64,000 bases of DNA from Stentor roeselii (taxonomy: Eukaryota; Ciliophora; Heterotrichea; Heterotrichida; Stentoridae), in assembly GCA_006503475.1 (NCBI GenBank), contig RSEH01000016.1, forward strand, positions 62,001-126,000, given 5' to 3'. Below are positions 38,514 to 48,171 of this stretch, piece by piece (the stretch's first letter is position 1; every line of letters starts with the position of its first letter). Made by a program: the position numbers and the translations under genes. The notes under the pieces were generated by a model. That model worked only from the letters and a program-made list of their open reading frames with translations, made no database searches and was not told the origin of the DNA.

Positions 38514-39922
38514 ATGATAATTCTTCTCATTTTTTTCATATCGCTCTCATTAGCATCAATATGTGAAGTAACTAACTGCGAGACCTGCTCTAAATCATCA
38601 TCAAACCTCTGCATAAACTGCCTTCCAGGTTATTCCAGGTCTATTTCAGGCTGTTTCCCAAGCCCAAGCCGTACAATTTCAATAGAAAACTGCAAAGCCT
38701 CATCAAAATCCATCTGCAGTGAATGTTTCAAAGGTTTCTTCCTTGAATCCCACAGATGTGAACCAATCTGTCCATCGAGCTGTGAATGTTTTGAGCCTTT
38801 CACCTGTCTTCACAATTCTAGATCAGATGTGACATGCAACAAAAGATGCTCTGAATGTAAAAATAAAGACGCAAACAGCTGCACTGGATGCAAGAAAGGT
38901 TTTCAATTAGTTGAAGATTTTTGCTTGTCTGGATGTGATTCAGAGGGATGTGAAAATTGTAGCAAAGATGAAACAAAATGCATTGAATGCCGATTGGGGT
39001 TTAATCTTAACTCCACAGGGTATTGTGAGGAATGTTTAGTGGAGAATTGTGTGAAATGCTCTAGACACCCAGAGGTCTGTGATACTTGCAATTCGACTTT
39101 TAAATTAAAGAACAATATCTGTTTCAATTCTATGTGTAAGGTGAACTTCTGTATTGATTGTGAAGATGAATATTATTGTACTAAGTGCTTTGATGGATAT
39201 AAGCAAGTTAGGGGAAAGTGCAACTTTGAATGCGGAGAAAACTGCAAAATTTGCAATTCAATCAGTTGTCTTTGTGACAAATGCGAAGATGGGTATTTAC
39301 TGTTAGATGGAAAATGCAAAAAGTGTAGGAATGAATGCTCTTCTTGTTTATTGAATGGAGAATGTAATAAATGCAGGAATAAAGAAAAGAAACTTTATGG
39401 TGGAACTTGCATCAATCAGTGTACTAACAACTGCGAAGAGTGCGATTCTTCTGGTATCTGTGGACAGTGTGAAGTAGGTTTTTTTCTCTCTAATGAGTAC
39501 AATGGACAAAAGTTTTGTATTAAATGTGAAAGCCCATGCACTAACTGTACTTCCTTAGATTATTGTCATGATTGCGAACTTGGATTTTATGTAGATTCAA
39601 ACAACAATAAATGCAGGAAATGTATGGAAAACTGCAAACAATGTAATGAATTCAAAACATGCCTTAATTGTGAAAAGATTATATTTGGAATAATGAAACT
39701 TGTGAAGAGGCTTCAGACTCATCTGAAATATCTGATTCAGTAGAGAGTAGTAGTTGGATGAATGAAACTAATATTACAGTTAACGAAAATGATGATAATA
39801 ATGAAGATTATTTCGATATTTTGTTTTTTTGTCTAAGTTTTGGAAGTACTTTTGTGACAATCTTATTGACTGTGATTTCTATTTGCAAGAAAAGATTTCA
39901 AGTTGGGAGCTCAATTGATTAA
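38514..39922 (+). CDS. Secreted Cys-rich repeat membrane protein with a one-base frameshift near the end
   Basis: Paralogue of the 36385 gene. It has a signal peptide (about 1-14) and the same CxxC repeat pattern (CETCSKSSSNLCINC, CNKCRNKEKK). The first frame ends at 39743 in sequence without Cys pattern. Just before, in an A-run at about 39673-39677, a one-base shift moves into a frame that continues the pattern (DYIWNNETCEE), has an Asp/Asn/Ser linker, one membrane helix (about ILFFCLSFGSTFVTILLTV) and a short basic tail, ending at a TAA at 39920. So this copy is probably a type I membrane protein, unlike the GPI-like neighbour. The shift may be a sequence error, a recent mutation or frameshifting; no 15-16 nt intron explains it. 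Confidence 0.7.
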
Positions 39923-40905
39923 AAGAGATAGTTAGTAAATTGATAATAAAATCAATTAAGTTTACGATTTTACTGCACATATAGAGTTGATTGAATTTAG
40001 ATAGCGCATGCAGTTTAATTTAAGAGATAATGTTATACTAAATTCAAGTTTTAAGCAATAATAAAATTTAAAAACTTTTAGCCTTTATCTTATAACTTAA
40101 CATTCATCAAATTAGCTACTTATTGGATTTGAAAACAGTGATACCTAGTTTTTAACTCGTTAGGATTATCTAAATGCATAGTTTTATTCTAGATCACTAT
40201 AATAAAACAATATATTTTATAAACATCAATCTCGAACATATAATGAGGTATTTATACAATTAATTACAAAAAAACAAATTTTATAAAACAATTAACTAAA
40301 TCCTTCCTGCATTTTGCTTGAAATTTATCATAATTTTATTTACGTGCCAATACTTGAATAAAGATAAAAAATGATAATAAGTTAAGCATGTAATAATATC
40401 CTTTAAACTTAATCAATATTAATAAGTTTCACATCATATCTGTGTTAATTATCAAATTTCATGCAGATCAATCTCCAATTTGTATAAAAAGTTTAAAATA
40501 TTTCTAAAACAAATCGATACTATAGATTCTCAAGCCAGTAGTACTCGTGGACATGTTTTGAAAAGATTACGCCATGGTACCTCTCAGTATACAAACTCAG
40601 TATTTAAAGAAATAAGTAATCAAGTGGATCTTTAATAGGCACTAAAACAAAAAAATTGGTGAATTCTATCAAGGTTGTGGATAATTCAGTATATTTTAGA
40701 GACTTACTCAAATTGTAACATCAATTGCAATCAAAGAATTAGTCAGGCTTTTAATAATTTAAAAAAGAAAGACTAATGACAATCATCCTAAATAATTCTA
40801 ACTCTCTATTCCCATATTCAATCTTTCAATCAAATAAAAAACAAACTCTAATCATACTAAAATAATAAACTCACTTCCCCTCATCCACAAAATCATTCTT
40901 CATAA
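39923..40905. other. Long A/T-rich intergenic region
   Basis: 983 bp without a visible gene. Near 40540-40585 a stretch with higher G+C (GTACTCGTGG ... CCATGGTAC) could form an imperfect hairpin with a loop of about 25 nt. I do not recognise an RNA family in it. Confidence 0.4.
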
Positions 40906-42510
40906 ATGTATAACAAATGTTTCGTGAATGGCTGCGTATCAAAAGTGACCCAAACCTGGAAATCCTCAAACCAATCTCTCCAAAGCTGCGACTTACACAA
41001 GCCAACCAGTTCCAAATCATCCTTCTCAAGCACTTTATGCCCCAACGATTTAAAATCCTCTTCCTCATCAATTCCGTCTCTATTCCTTCTACTCCTATTC
41101 CTTCCTCTCTGTTACTTATCCCTAGACCACTACCTCTCTCTTCAACTCTTTCAACTTTCCTTGATTTCCCAAGAACTCTCTTCACTGACTCCAAGCCCTC
41201 CAAGTGCCTCTCTAATAAAAAAGGTTGAAATGCTTTCAGACCATCTGACCCAAAGCAACTCTTTTTTGAACCTCCAGTCAAATTTGCATAAAAACTCTAA
41301 AATGACACGAGAATCTTTTAACTCTTTTCAAGCTCTTCCTAAAGCAAAGCCATTGAGTTATCGAGAAGTCTTGTTGATCTTGTCGGACCAGGACACGTCG
41401 CTTTCGAATAAAATTGATTTGCTTGGAAGGTTTTTTGGACTTGTTTTTGAAGATGAAGAAACTGAGGTACTCACTTTTGCTCCACTTCAGGCGAATGGGG
41501 AAATCGCTGCTGGGACCATGTCGGGGAATATTCATTATATTGATTTGTATACTCAGAGTCATAGAATTGTTTATAAGGGAAAAGCTAGGGTTTATCAGAT
41601 TGTTCCTTTTAAAATGTTTGGATCTGCTATTGTGACTGGTGATGCCAGGGTTAATATTGTTACCCTTCCTCAATTCCACGCCTCAGGGTCCTTCATCGGT
41701 CACAATCATTGGGTGATATCCTGTAATTTCAGTCCAAATGAGTTATACATGGTTACCGGTTCTTGTGATAGACTAGTAAAGGTCTGGCACTCTCAAAGCA
41801 TGACATTAGCCTTCAACCTGACTGGGCACACGGCAGACGTCTGGTCAGTTTCATTTGACCCAAAAGGTTCTTTAATCGCATCTGCAGGAGAAGATAAAAA
41901 TTTAATAATCTGGGACTTCTGGACTCAAAAGCTATTAAAAGTCTTTAAAGGCCACACAGCCTCTATATATTGCTTGCAGTTCACTTCAGATTCCAACTAC
42001 ATCCTCACCGGTTCCTTCGACGGCACAATCCGTATATGGAGTTTAACAACAACAGAAAATGAAAAATTATTACCTCACAAAGGAATGGTCAGGTCAATAA
42101 AACTCATAAAAAACGACACAATTTTACTATCAATTTCAGGAAAATCACTAAAAATCTGGAACATGGCCGATTTCCAAGTGATAAAAGAACTATGGCATTC
42201 AGGAACTCTTATAAGTTTAACAATTTCACAAGATAACGAATTTATCATAACTGGTGACATATTCGGTCGAATCTGGGTATGGGAGTTGTCTTCACTATCA
42301 TTAAAAACAGTCTTCTCAGGACCGAAGTCAAAAATTCATCGAGTTGAAATTTCAGAGGACTTCGAATGGCTTGCAATAGGCGACATCGGTTTAGTAAGAA
42401 TTTACAGTCTGGTACTTATCCAACAAGTAGCGGCTCTTCAATTAAAATCAGAAGTTGAAGCGTGGAAAAGACTGATAAACTTAGAAGGTTTTCTCCCCTA
42501 CTTAAAGTAA
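40906..42510 (+). CDS. WD40-repeat protein with N-terminal Cys/His motif
   Basis: 534 residues. The N terminus has CFVNGC followed by CDLH, possibly a small zinc-binding or B-box-like element, then a Leu-rich hydrophobic stretch (about 58-95) and helices. From about 185 onward there are some seven WD40 units; the clearest are ELYMVTGSCDRLVKVWHS, GSLIASAGEDKNLIIWDF and NYILTGSFDGTIRIWSL, a beta-propeller for protein binding. The middle blades resemble TAF5, but no TAF5 N-terminal domain is evident, so I leave it unnamed. The stop codon touches that of the convergent coiled-coil gene with no base between. Confidence 0.8.
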   Translation: MYNKCFVNGCVSKVTQTWKSSNQSLQSCDLHKPTSSKSSFSSTLCPNDLKSSSSSIPSLFLLLLFLPLCYLSLDHYLSLQLFQLSLISQELSSLTPSPPSASLIKKVEMLSDHLTQSNSFLNLQSNLHKNSKMTRESFNSFQALPKAKPLSYREVLLILSDQDTSLSNKIDLLGRFFGLVFEDEETEVLTFAPLQANGEIAAGTMSGNIHYIDLYTQSHRIVYKGKARVYQIVPFKMFGSAIVTGDARVNIVTLPQFHASGSFIGHNHWVISCNFSPNELYMVTGSCDRLVKVWHSQSMTLAFNLTGHTADVWSVSFDPKGSLIASAGEDKNLIIWDFWTQKLLKVFKGHTASIYCLQFTSDSNYILTGSFDGTIRIWSLTTTENEKLLPHKGMVRSIKLIKNDTILLSISGKSLKIWNMADFQVIKELWHSGTLISLTISQDNEFIITGDIFGRIWVWELSSLSLKTVFSGPKSKIHRVEISEDFEWLAIGDIGLVRIYSLVLIQQVAALQLKSEVEAWKRLINLEGFLPYLK

Positions 42511-44418
42511 CTAAAGCTTTCTCAACGAAATAAAACCTTCTACAATTCTTGGACCCGCGTAAGTAACACAGATCCTTGCGCGCGCGGGTAAAGCAACGTA
42601 GTCAGTCACAGAAGCTCCGATAATATTCCCGTCACGGTGTCTTCCCCATGCTTTAGCATCTAAAAGAGAGTCTAAAATAACAGGTTCTCCATTAACCAGC
42701 AGTTGCACCTGAGGCTTCTTACCTGCAAAGAAGCCATAAAAGATTTCATAAAGTCCAGGAGTCATTGTGACTATCGCTGTCGAGTCCTTTTCCCATACAA
42801 AGTTCTCAGGGCAAGTGTTTACACTTTGGATCTCCCAAGGCACTGAGTACCCAGCCTTCACTTCTCCTGACTTCCAAAGCCACCGACCTGTGCAATTTTC
42901 ACTGCAAAGGGCTTCAATGATAAGTTTATCATCAGGAAAGTCCCTAAAGTCTTCAAGACTGACTTTTGAATTAAGACCCGCTAAGAACTCCTGAGAATTT
43001 ACTTTTAATTTCAGTTCAGCTCGAAAAGATTCTAAAATTTCGAAAACTTCTGAAAAACTTTTCTTTTGAACAGACTCGAAAGAACGCTTTAACTGTTCAA
43101 GGTCTTCTGAAAAGCCTCGGGTGTATTTTTGTTCTGTTTTAAAAGACTCCAAATCGTATCTGTCAGGCTTTGAGTCGATTATTTGACGAAGTTCTTTGAA
43201 CCTTGCCTCGACGTGGGTCTCAAGACTTGCCTTGAGACTTGAGACGTCTTTTAAGATTTTGTCGTAGTCTTTCATTACTGAGAGTCTTAAGTCGCTTCTA
43301 ATATTTTCGAATGAGAGGCGGTCATCAGACCGAGAGAAGCTCAAGACTCGAGCTTTTAAATCAGAAATTTCTTCAGATAAAGTTTTCAGGTTTAAGTCGA
43401 TTTTTTGGAGTTTTTCGTTGTTTTTATCCTCGATTTTACGGATTTCTGATTTTACGGAGGAAGTGAAACGAGTTATTTCTGTTTTTACGTCTGGGTCTGT
43501 AGTTGACATCTTGTTTGCGATCTCTTCTGCAAGGGTTGCTTGCGTTTGCTCGATGTTTAGCCGGAGACTTTCGATGTACTTGTCGAAATGGTTTAGCTTG
43601 TAGTCAAGTTCTCGCTTTATACGAACTACTGACTCACCTGAGTCGTTTAGTTCGAGTCTTTTTGAGAGTTCTTCTCGGATTAGCTTTAGAATTTCAACTT
43701 TTTCTAGCTTTACTGAACTTTGAAGGTCTAGAAGGTGCTTGTCGGCTTTATTGTCTAAAATCGCGATGAGACTTTGAAGCTCGCTCATGTCTGCCTTTCC
43801 TAGTAAGAGAGCTTCTAAGTCACTTCTGTTCACTTTTTTACTTAAGCTGCTGCCGAGAGACTGCTTGCTCACCTTTTCATCAAGTGCAGCATTAACTTCA
43901 GAAATATTAGCCTTCTGTTCCAAAACCTTAAAAATCGTATCAATTTCTTTATTCTGTCCTTTCCTAAAATTATTTTCTTCAGCCAAATTTTTAACTCCCC
44001 TAATTTCATTCTGCAATTCTCTCAAATCTGCCTTTTTATCAAGTTCCGCTTTGATTTCATTAAACTTTCCATTAATCATATACGAGCATTCCTTGCGAGT
44101 GAGTTTTTCTTCCAACAAGGTTTGAAAAGTTTCAAAGTTTTTAACTTCTCCCCCATTTCTATTCTCAGCTAAAAGTCTCTGCAAGTCGCTATTGTTAACT
44201 TTTTGAATAAGTTCAGACCTGTTCGCTTTCGTTGCGATTTGAATTTCCAGGTCTCGAAGACTTGCAGTGTGACTTTTAATGACGTCTGAAAGTGCTTTGA
44301 AAGTGAGCCTGACAATATCAGGCACCGTTCTCCAGTCATTAAGACCATTGAGCAACTCGTCGACAACAATCACGTCAGTCGGGTCTTCTTCATCGTTGTA
44401 AAGGTACTCTCGGCTCAT
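42511..44418 (-). CDS. Coiled-coil protein with C-terminal C1q/TNF-like beta domain
   Basis: 635 residues. About 30-490 is coiled coil with a regular KANxSEL/KVxRSDLxxLL repeat (ATKANRSELIQKVNNSDL, KVNRSDLEALL). The last 130 residues are beta-rich: a GLYEIFYGFFAGKKPQVQLL strand pair, VNGEP, GNIIGASVTDYVALPARARI and EGFISLRKL, the layout of a C1q/TNF-like jelly roll, inferred from strand pattern. There is no signal peptide, so an intracellular, perhaps trimeric, role is likely. The start lies 20 bp from the divergent 44439 gene and the stop abuts the WD40 gene. Confidence 0.65.
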   Translation of the reverse strand: MSREYLYNDEEDPTDVIVVDELLNGLNDWRTVPDIVRLTFKALSDVIKSHTASLRDLEIQIATKANRSELIQKVNNSDLQRLLAENRNGGEVKNFETFQTLLEEKLTRKECSYMINGKFNEIKAELDKKADLRELQNEIRGVKNLAEENNFRKGQNKEIDTIFKVLEQKANISEVNAALDEKVSKQSLGSSLSKKVNRSDLEALLLGKADMSELQSLIAILDNKADKHLLDLQSSVKLEKVEILKLIREELSKRLELNDSGESVVRIKRELDYKLNHFDKYIESLRLNIEQTQATLAEEIANKMSTTDPDVKTEITRFTSSVKSEIRKIEDKNNEKLQKIDLNLKTLSEEISDLKARVLSFSRSDDRLSFENIRSDLRLSVMKDYDKILKDVSSLKASLETHVEARFKELRQIIDSKPDRYDLESFKTEQKYTRGFSEDLEQLKRSFESVQKKSFSEVFEILESFRAELKLKVNSQEFLAGLNSKVSLEDFRDFPDDKLIIEALCSENCTGRWLWKSGEVKAGYSVPWEIQSVNTCPENFVWEKDSTAIVTMTPGLYEIFYGFFAGKKPQVQLLVNGEPVILDSLLDAKAWGRHRDGNIIGASVTDYVALPARARICVTYAGPRIVEGFISLRKL

Positions 44419-44438
44419 ATTATTTGAAAGGTTTAAAT
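44419..44438. promoter_or_regulatory. 20-bp divergent start region
   Basis: Only 20 bp separate the ATGs of the coiled-coil gene (minus) and the 44439 gene (plus). The plus side ends in TTTAAAT-ATG and the minus side in AAATAAT-ATG. With the 6482-6499 case, this sets an upper limit on the space needed to start two genes. Confidence 0.55.
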
Positions 44439-44921
44439 ATGGGAGACGATGACGGTTCAGGAAATAACAGACTTGGAGTGGATATTAGGGAATATTTGGA
44501 AAGAACTCGTGAACAACGTGCTCGAATTGTAAAGACGGCTCAAATGGTTGTTAGAAGGCAGGAAGCAGAAAATGAGTTAGTTGATGGATTTAGATTTTCA
44601 CCTGAAAAATTCAAAATTTTTGAGAATAAAGTTCAGGATGACCTGAAACAGGTTTTTTATCCGAAAATCGAAGCTGTTAAAAAGAGAAAGTTTAGAAAAT
44701 TCTTGCCGAAGGAGATGATGGTTAAAGCTTATTCTCAGGGGATTAGACCTGAGGGAAGAGGGTTGAAGAAAAAGAATGTGGAGGAGAGGGTTAAGAGGAA
44801 TTTAGGAATTCATGAACGGGGAGTGAGTTTTGATATTAAATGCTTGTTTACTCCTGTTTTAAGCAGTGTCAGTTCGAAAAAATCTCGAAATTTTTCGAGA
44901 AGTTCAGTGACTACAACTTAG
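44439..44921 (+). CDS. Small basic hypothetical protein
   Basis: 160 residues using the ATG in TTTAAATATG; an in-frame non-ATG extension to 44424 is not needed. The first half is acidic then helical (IREYLERTREQRARIVKTAQMVVRRQEAE over about 15-44). The second half is Lys/Arg rich and Ser rich at the end. No domain recognised. Confidence 0.6.
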   Translation: MGDDDGSGNNRLGVDIREYLERTREQRARIVKTAQMVVRRQEAENELVDGFRFSPEKFKIFENKVQDDLKQVFYPKIEAVKKRKFRKFLPKEMMVKAYSQGIRPEGRGLKKKNVEERVKRNLGIHERGVSFDIKCLFTPVLSSVSSKKSRNFSRSSVTTT

Positions 44922-45060
44922 TGGTGTCTTTATAATATATTTAATCCCAAAACATCTTATCTTAACTACTCTAACAATGATAAATTGATGCCTATTAATC
45001 AACACCCTACTTAAATACTCATGACCTAATCTATTAAACCTACTCCAAATCCAAATAAAA

Positions 45061-45870
45061 ATGCAAGTTCCTAACTCTCAAGACCTGATTCAACTTTCAA
45101 TAGAAAGAACCCAACGAACAGTCTACATTCTCTGCGGTCTAAACATAATAATCATTCTATCCTGTTCCTCCTACGGTTGTCTCTACCGTCAGTTCTGCCA
45201 CACATCAGAAGACATAAACGTGCCGCCATACGCATCTCACGGTTTCCTTCCAGTCCTTCTAATATCGATCCTCCTTTCCTGCATATCTTACCATTCAGCG
45301 AAATTTATCGACCTGAGCTTTTTAGGTCCTCTTCGATTCCTTCTCCTAACCTTCCTAATAATCATTCTCGGCTTCACAATAGCTGAGTTCATTGCAGGTC
45401 TTTCTTTGGCTTACACTGACAGAGACTCTGTTTGGGAAAAGTTGGCTCCTCTTGCGAAAGACTACTACGACGATAAAGACGAAATGAATAAAGAGTACAT
45501 TGAAAATATTATTTTTATTTTTGTTGTTCAAATCGTTTCTGGGATTTTGATTCTTCTTATCTTGGCTTTTGTTTGGAAACTCTTCAGCAGTACTCCTCAA
45601 GGGTACCTGCCTCGGCCACAGGGTAACGCAGGAGATAACTTTTTACATAAAAGGTTTGGGGAAATGATTCGAGGGGAATATGAAAATAACCCTCTTGCTG
45701 TTAATCGAAATAATCCTCTTAATGGAAATCGTAAAGAAAATGTTGACAGATCTTTTAATGAAAGTCAACTTGGACTTCGAAATGATGAACATGTCGCGCA
45801 AGAGATTAGAGAAGATGATGATGAACATCCTTTAGCACCGAGAAATCAAAGAAACCCTTTTTTAAGATAA
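45061..45870 (+). CDS. Four-TM membrane protein
   Basis: 269 residues with four hydrophobic segments: about 20-40 (YILCGLNIIIILSC), 62-80 (FLPVLLISILLSC), 93-120 (FLLLTFLIIILGFTIAEF) and 148-175 (IIFIFVVQIVSGILILLIL). The C-terminal 90 residues are Asn/Arg rich and presumably cytosolic. Cys residues in the first loop (about 40-50) could form a disulfide, a tetraspanin-like layout without a CCG motif. Family unknown. It lies 90 bp upstream of the phosphodiesterase gene on the same strand. Confidence 0.65.
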   Translation: MQVPNSQDLIQLSIERTQRTVYILCGLNIIIILSCSSYGCLYRQFCHTSEDINVPPYASHGFLPVLLISILLSCISYHSAKFIDLSFLGPLRFLLLTFLIIILGFTIAEFIAGLSLAYTDRDSVWEKLAPLAKDYYDDKDEMNKEYIENIIFIFVVQIVSGILILLILAFVWKLFSSTPQGYLPRPQGNAGDNFLHKRFGEMIRGEYENNPLAVNRNNPLNGNRKENVDRSFNESQLGLRNDEHVAQEIREDDDEHPLAPRNQRNPFLR

Positions 45871-45960
45871 TTTTTTTATTGCTTCTTGAATTAGTAAAAA
45901 TTAGAAGGTCAATGAAAATGATGGAGTTTTATTAGAAGGATTAAAGTTCAAATTATAATT

Positions 45961-48171
45961 ATGGAAAAGAGTTTGAAAATTAAAGATAAAAAGAAAACAT
46001 TTCAGGAAGAAGTTGAAGATGGAAAAAGATACACAATGATTAACCAGGATGATATGGAAAAAGAAACTATTCCTATTGAACCCAATTTGCTGGATTTTTA
46101 CGAAAAGTCAGTAAACGAAAGTTATGTCAAGTACTTGTTTTTAGAGAAAAACGGGAAACAATTTTCGAGTGTTTTTTTATCGAGACTGCTGATATTTTAT
46201 ATTTTTATCATTTTATCGAGTTTTGTGAATATTACATGCACAGTCCTGGCTTATGAAAGAGACGATATGTCAATATCAGGAATGTACTTCCATGTAACTT
46301 TCAATATCACAAACTGTCTATTTTTACTTCCTTTCCTCTTCCTCTTAAAATCTACTCAAACCGGATTAAAAGTATTGAAACCCTATTTTTTAATTTACGC
46401 AATAATCACAAACACCTACAACATCCTCGGCCAATCAAAAACCCTGAACTTCTTCCTATCAACCACCTCTTCCTACACTCTTCCACTGACACTTGAAATT
46501 CTTTCCTTATCCTTTCTGCTAAAATCAATTCTTTTCAACAGTTTCTCTCATTTTCTCCTAATCCACTCAATAATGCTAACCCAATTCATCTGCGGGGTGC
46601 TAATCGTGCCAAATGGAAACACTTTAGAAGCCTTTCACTCATTCACCATAATTTTCCTGATCACTGCAGTTCTTACAATGGACTCAAGACATTCAGAGTT
46701 AATCCAAAAGCAGGACTTTTGGCTTCAATACAGTTTTGAAAAGTCTTACAAGTCAAGCTTTACAATGCGAGACGAGACAGAAGACGCAACAATGCAAACA
46801 GAGACAGAATTATTAATAAAATCTTGCGATAAGGTAAAAAAGACCTTAAAACACGCTTGTTCAATGATTTTTTTTAAAGATATTAAAGAAAACTTAAAAA
46901 TCGCAAGTATTCGAGTAGAACATATCAAGCAAAAACTTGCAAGAACAGTGATGATCAGTGAAGTGAAAATCGAGCATCAAGCTGACATGGACCCAGAAGA
47001 CCGTCAGTTTATTTCTCAGAATTTTATTGATATTTCTTTTATCAATAGTCCTGATTTTGACAGACCGGCTTCAAGTGAGTTGACAGTCATGGAGCTGAAA
47101 GAATTTCCAGAAGTTTTTCCTTTTTCTACTTATGGACTTGACCAGCTTCAGAGTATTTTGTCTCAGTTGGGGAAGAACTGGTCTTTTGATATTTGGTTTA
47201 TTTATGATACTACTGGACAAAGCGTTTTTATGGTTGGGAAGTACTTGTTTGAGAAGTGGCAGATTAATTCTTTTCTTGCACAGAATTCTGAAACTACTGA
47301 TGAGTTTTTTAAAGCTCTTGAAGCGGGGTATTTGAAAAATCCTTATCATAATGCTTGTCATGCAGCTGATGTTCTTCATACTCAGCTTTTTTTTATTATG
47401 CAGTCGAGCTTGTCGAAGAATTTAACACAGTTGGATGTGACTTCTTGTATTATTGCGTGTTTGGGACATGATATTGGCCATTCTGCTTTAACTAATCGTT
47501 TTTTGGTTAATAGCTGCGACGACCTAGCAATAACATACAACGACTCATCAGTTTTAGAAAACATGCACAGTGCTAGAACTTTTGAACTTCTGAAATCTCA
47601 AAAGACAAGTATTTTAAACAACCTCACATCAGAAGACTGGATCAGGTCCCGTAAGATGATAATGGAAATGATCCTTCAAACAGACATGTCCAAACACTTC
47701 GATCTTCTCGGAAGATTCCGTACTCGAGCAACGACCTTATCCAACATCGACCTCAACATTTTCGAAGACAAATGCCAAGTCCTCGGAATGTCTTTGAAAT
47801 GTGCTGACATAGGCCACAGCGCCAAGGACTACGAACTTCACGAAAAATGGTCTTTGCTCGTCTGTGAAGAGTTTTTTCGACAGGGCGATATAGAAAAAAA
47901 TAAGTCCCTGCCTGTGAGCATGTATTGCGACAGGGAAACTACTGACGTGCCCAAGTCTCAAGTCGGGTTTATTCGGAATATTTGCCTGCCCTTGTATGAA
48001 ACTTGGTGCTTTTATCTGAATAGTGCCTTTATAAGTGAAACCTGCATTGGACAGTTGAAGGGAAATATTGAGTTTTGGAGTCAGAAGAAGAAAAGAAGAG
48101 CGACTCATGTTTCTGTCTTGGGAACGAAAACTTTGGTGGAGAAGTTTAAAAGGATTCAGACTTCTAAGTAA
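45961..48171 (+). CDS. Membrane-bound 3',5'-cyclic nucleotide phosphodiesterase
   Basis: 736 residues. The N-terminal third (about 68-240) has five or six membrane helices. The C-terminal third is a class I PDE catalytic HD domain: YHNACHAADVLH (about 461), CLGHDIGHSALTN (about 502), LQTDMSKHF (about 560) and CADIGHSAKD (about 615), supplying the His/Asp metal ligands for Zn and Mg. It hydrolyses cAMP and/or cGMP; the sequence does not show which. There is no GAF domain, and regulation may come through the membrane part, as in other ciliate PDEs with transmembrane regions. TATAATT precedes the ATG. The stop is followed directly by the stop of the convergent START gene. Confidence 0.95.
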   Translation: MEKSLKIKDKKKTFQEEVEDGKRYTMINQDDMEKETIPIEPNLLDFYEKSVNESYVKYLFLEKNGKQFSSVFLSRLLIFYIFIILSSFVNITCTVLAYERDDMSISGMYFHVTFNITNCLFLLPFLFLLKSTQTGLKVLKPYFLIYAIITNTYNILGQSKTLNFFLSTTSSYTLPLTLEILSLSFLLKSILFNSFSHFLLIHSIMLTQFICGVLIVPNGNTLEAFHSFTIIFLITAVLTMDSRHSELIQKQDFWLQYSFEKSYKSSFTMRDETEDATMQTETELLIKSCDKVKKTLKHACSMIFFKDIKENLKIASIRVEHIKQKLARTVMISEVKIEHQADMDPEDRQFISQNFIDISFINSPDFDRPASSELTVMELKEFPEVFPFSTYGLDQLQSILSQLGKNWSFDIWFIYDTTGQSVFMVGKYLFEKWQINSFLAQNSETTDEFFKALEAGYLKNPYHNACHAADVLHTQLFFIMQSSLSKNLTQLDVTSCIIACLGHDIGHSALTNRFLVNSCDDLAITYNDSSVLENMHSARTFELLKSQKTSILNNLTSEDWIRSRKMIMEMILQTDMSKHFDLLGRFRTRATTLSNIDLNIFEDKCQVLGMSLKCADIGHSAKDYELHEKWSLLVCEEFFRQGDIEKNKSLPVSMYCDRETTDVPKSQVGFIRNICLPLYETWCFYLNSAFISETCIGQLKGNIEFWSQKKKRRATHVSVLGTKTLVEKFKRIQTSK

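Noticed and set aside
40540-40590. Hairpin-like element in the long gap as a structured RNA gene
   Set aside because: The stem is imperfect, the loop is long, and no family signature or promoter is seen.
40917-41228. 103-residue ORF overlapping the WD40 gene start
   Set aside because: Out of frame with the WD40 repeats; the 40906 start gives one continuous protein.
44424-44438. Upstream extension of the 44439 gene
   Set aside because: It would rely on a non-ATG start; the ATG with TTTAAATATG context is in frame 15 bp later.
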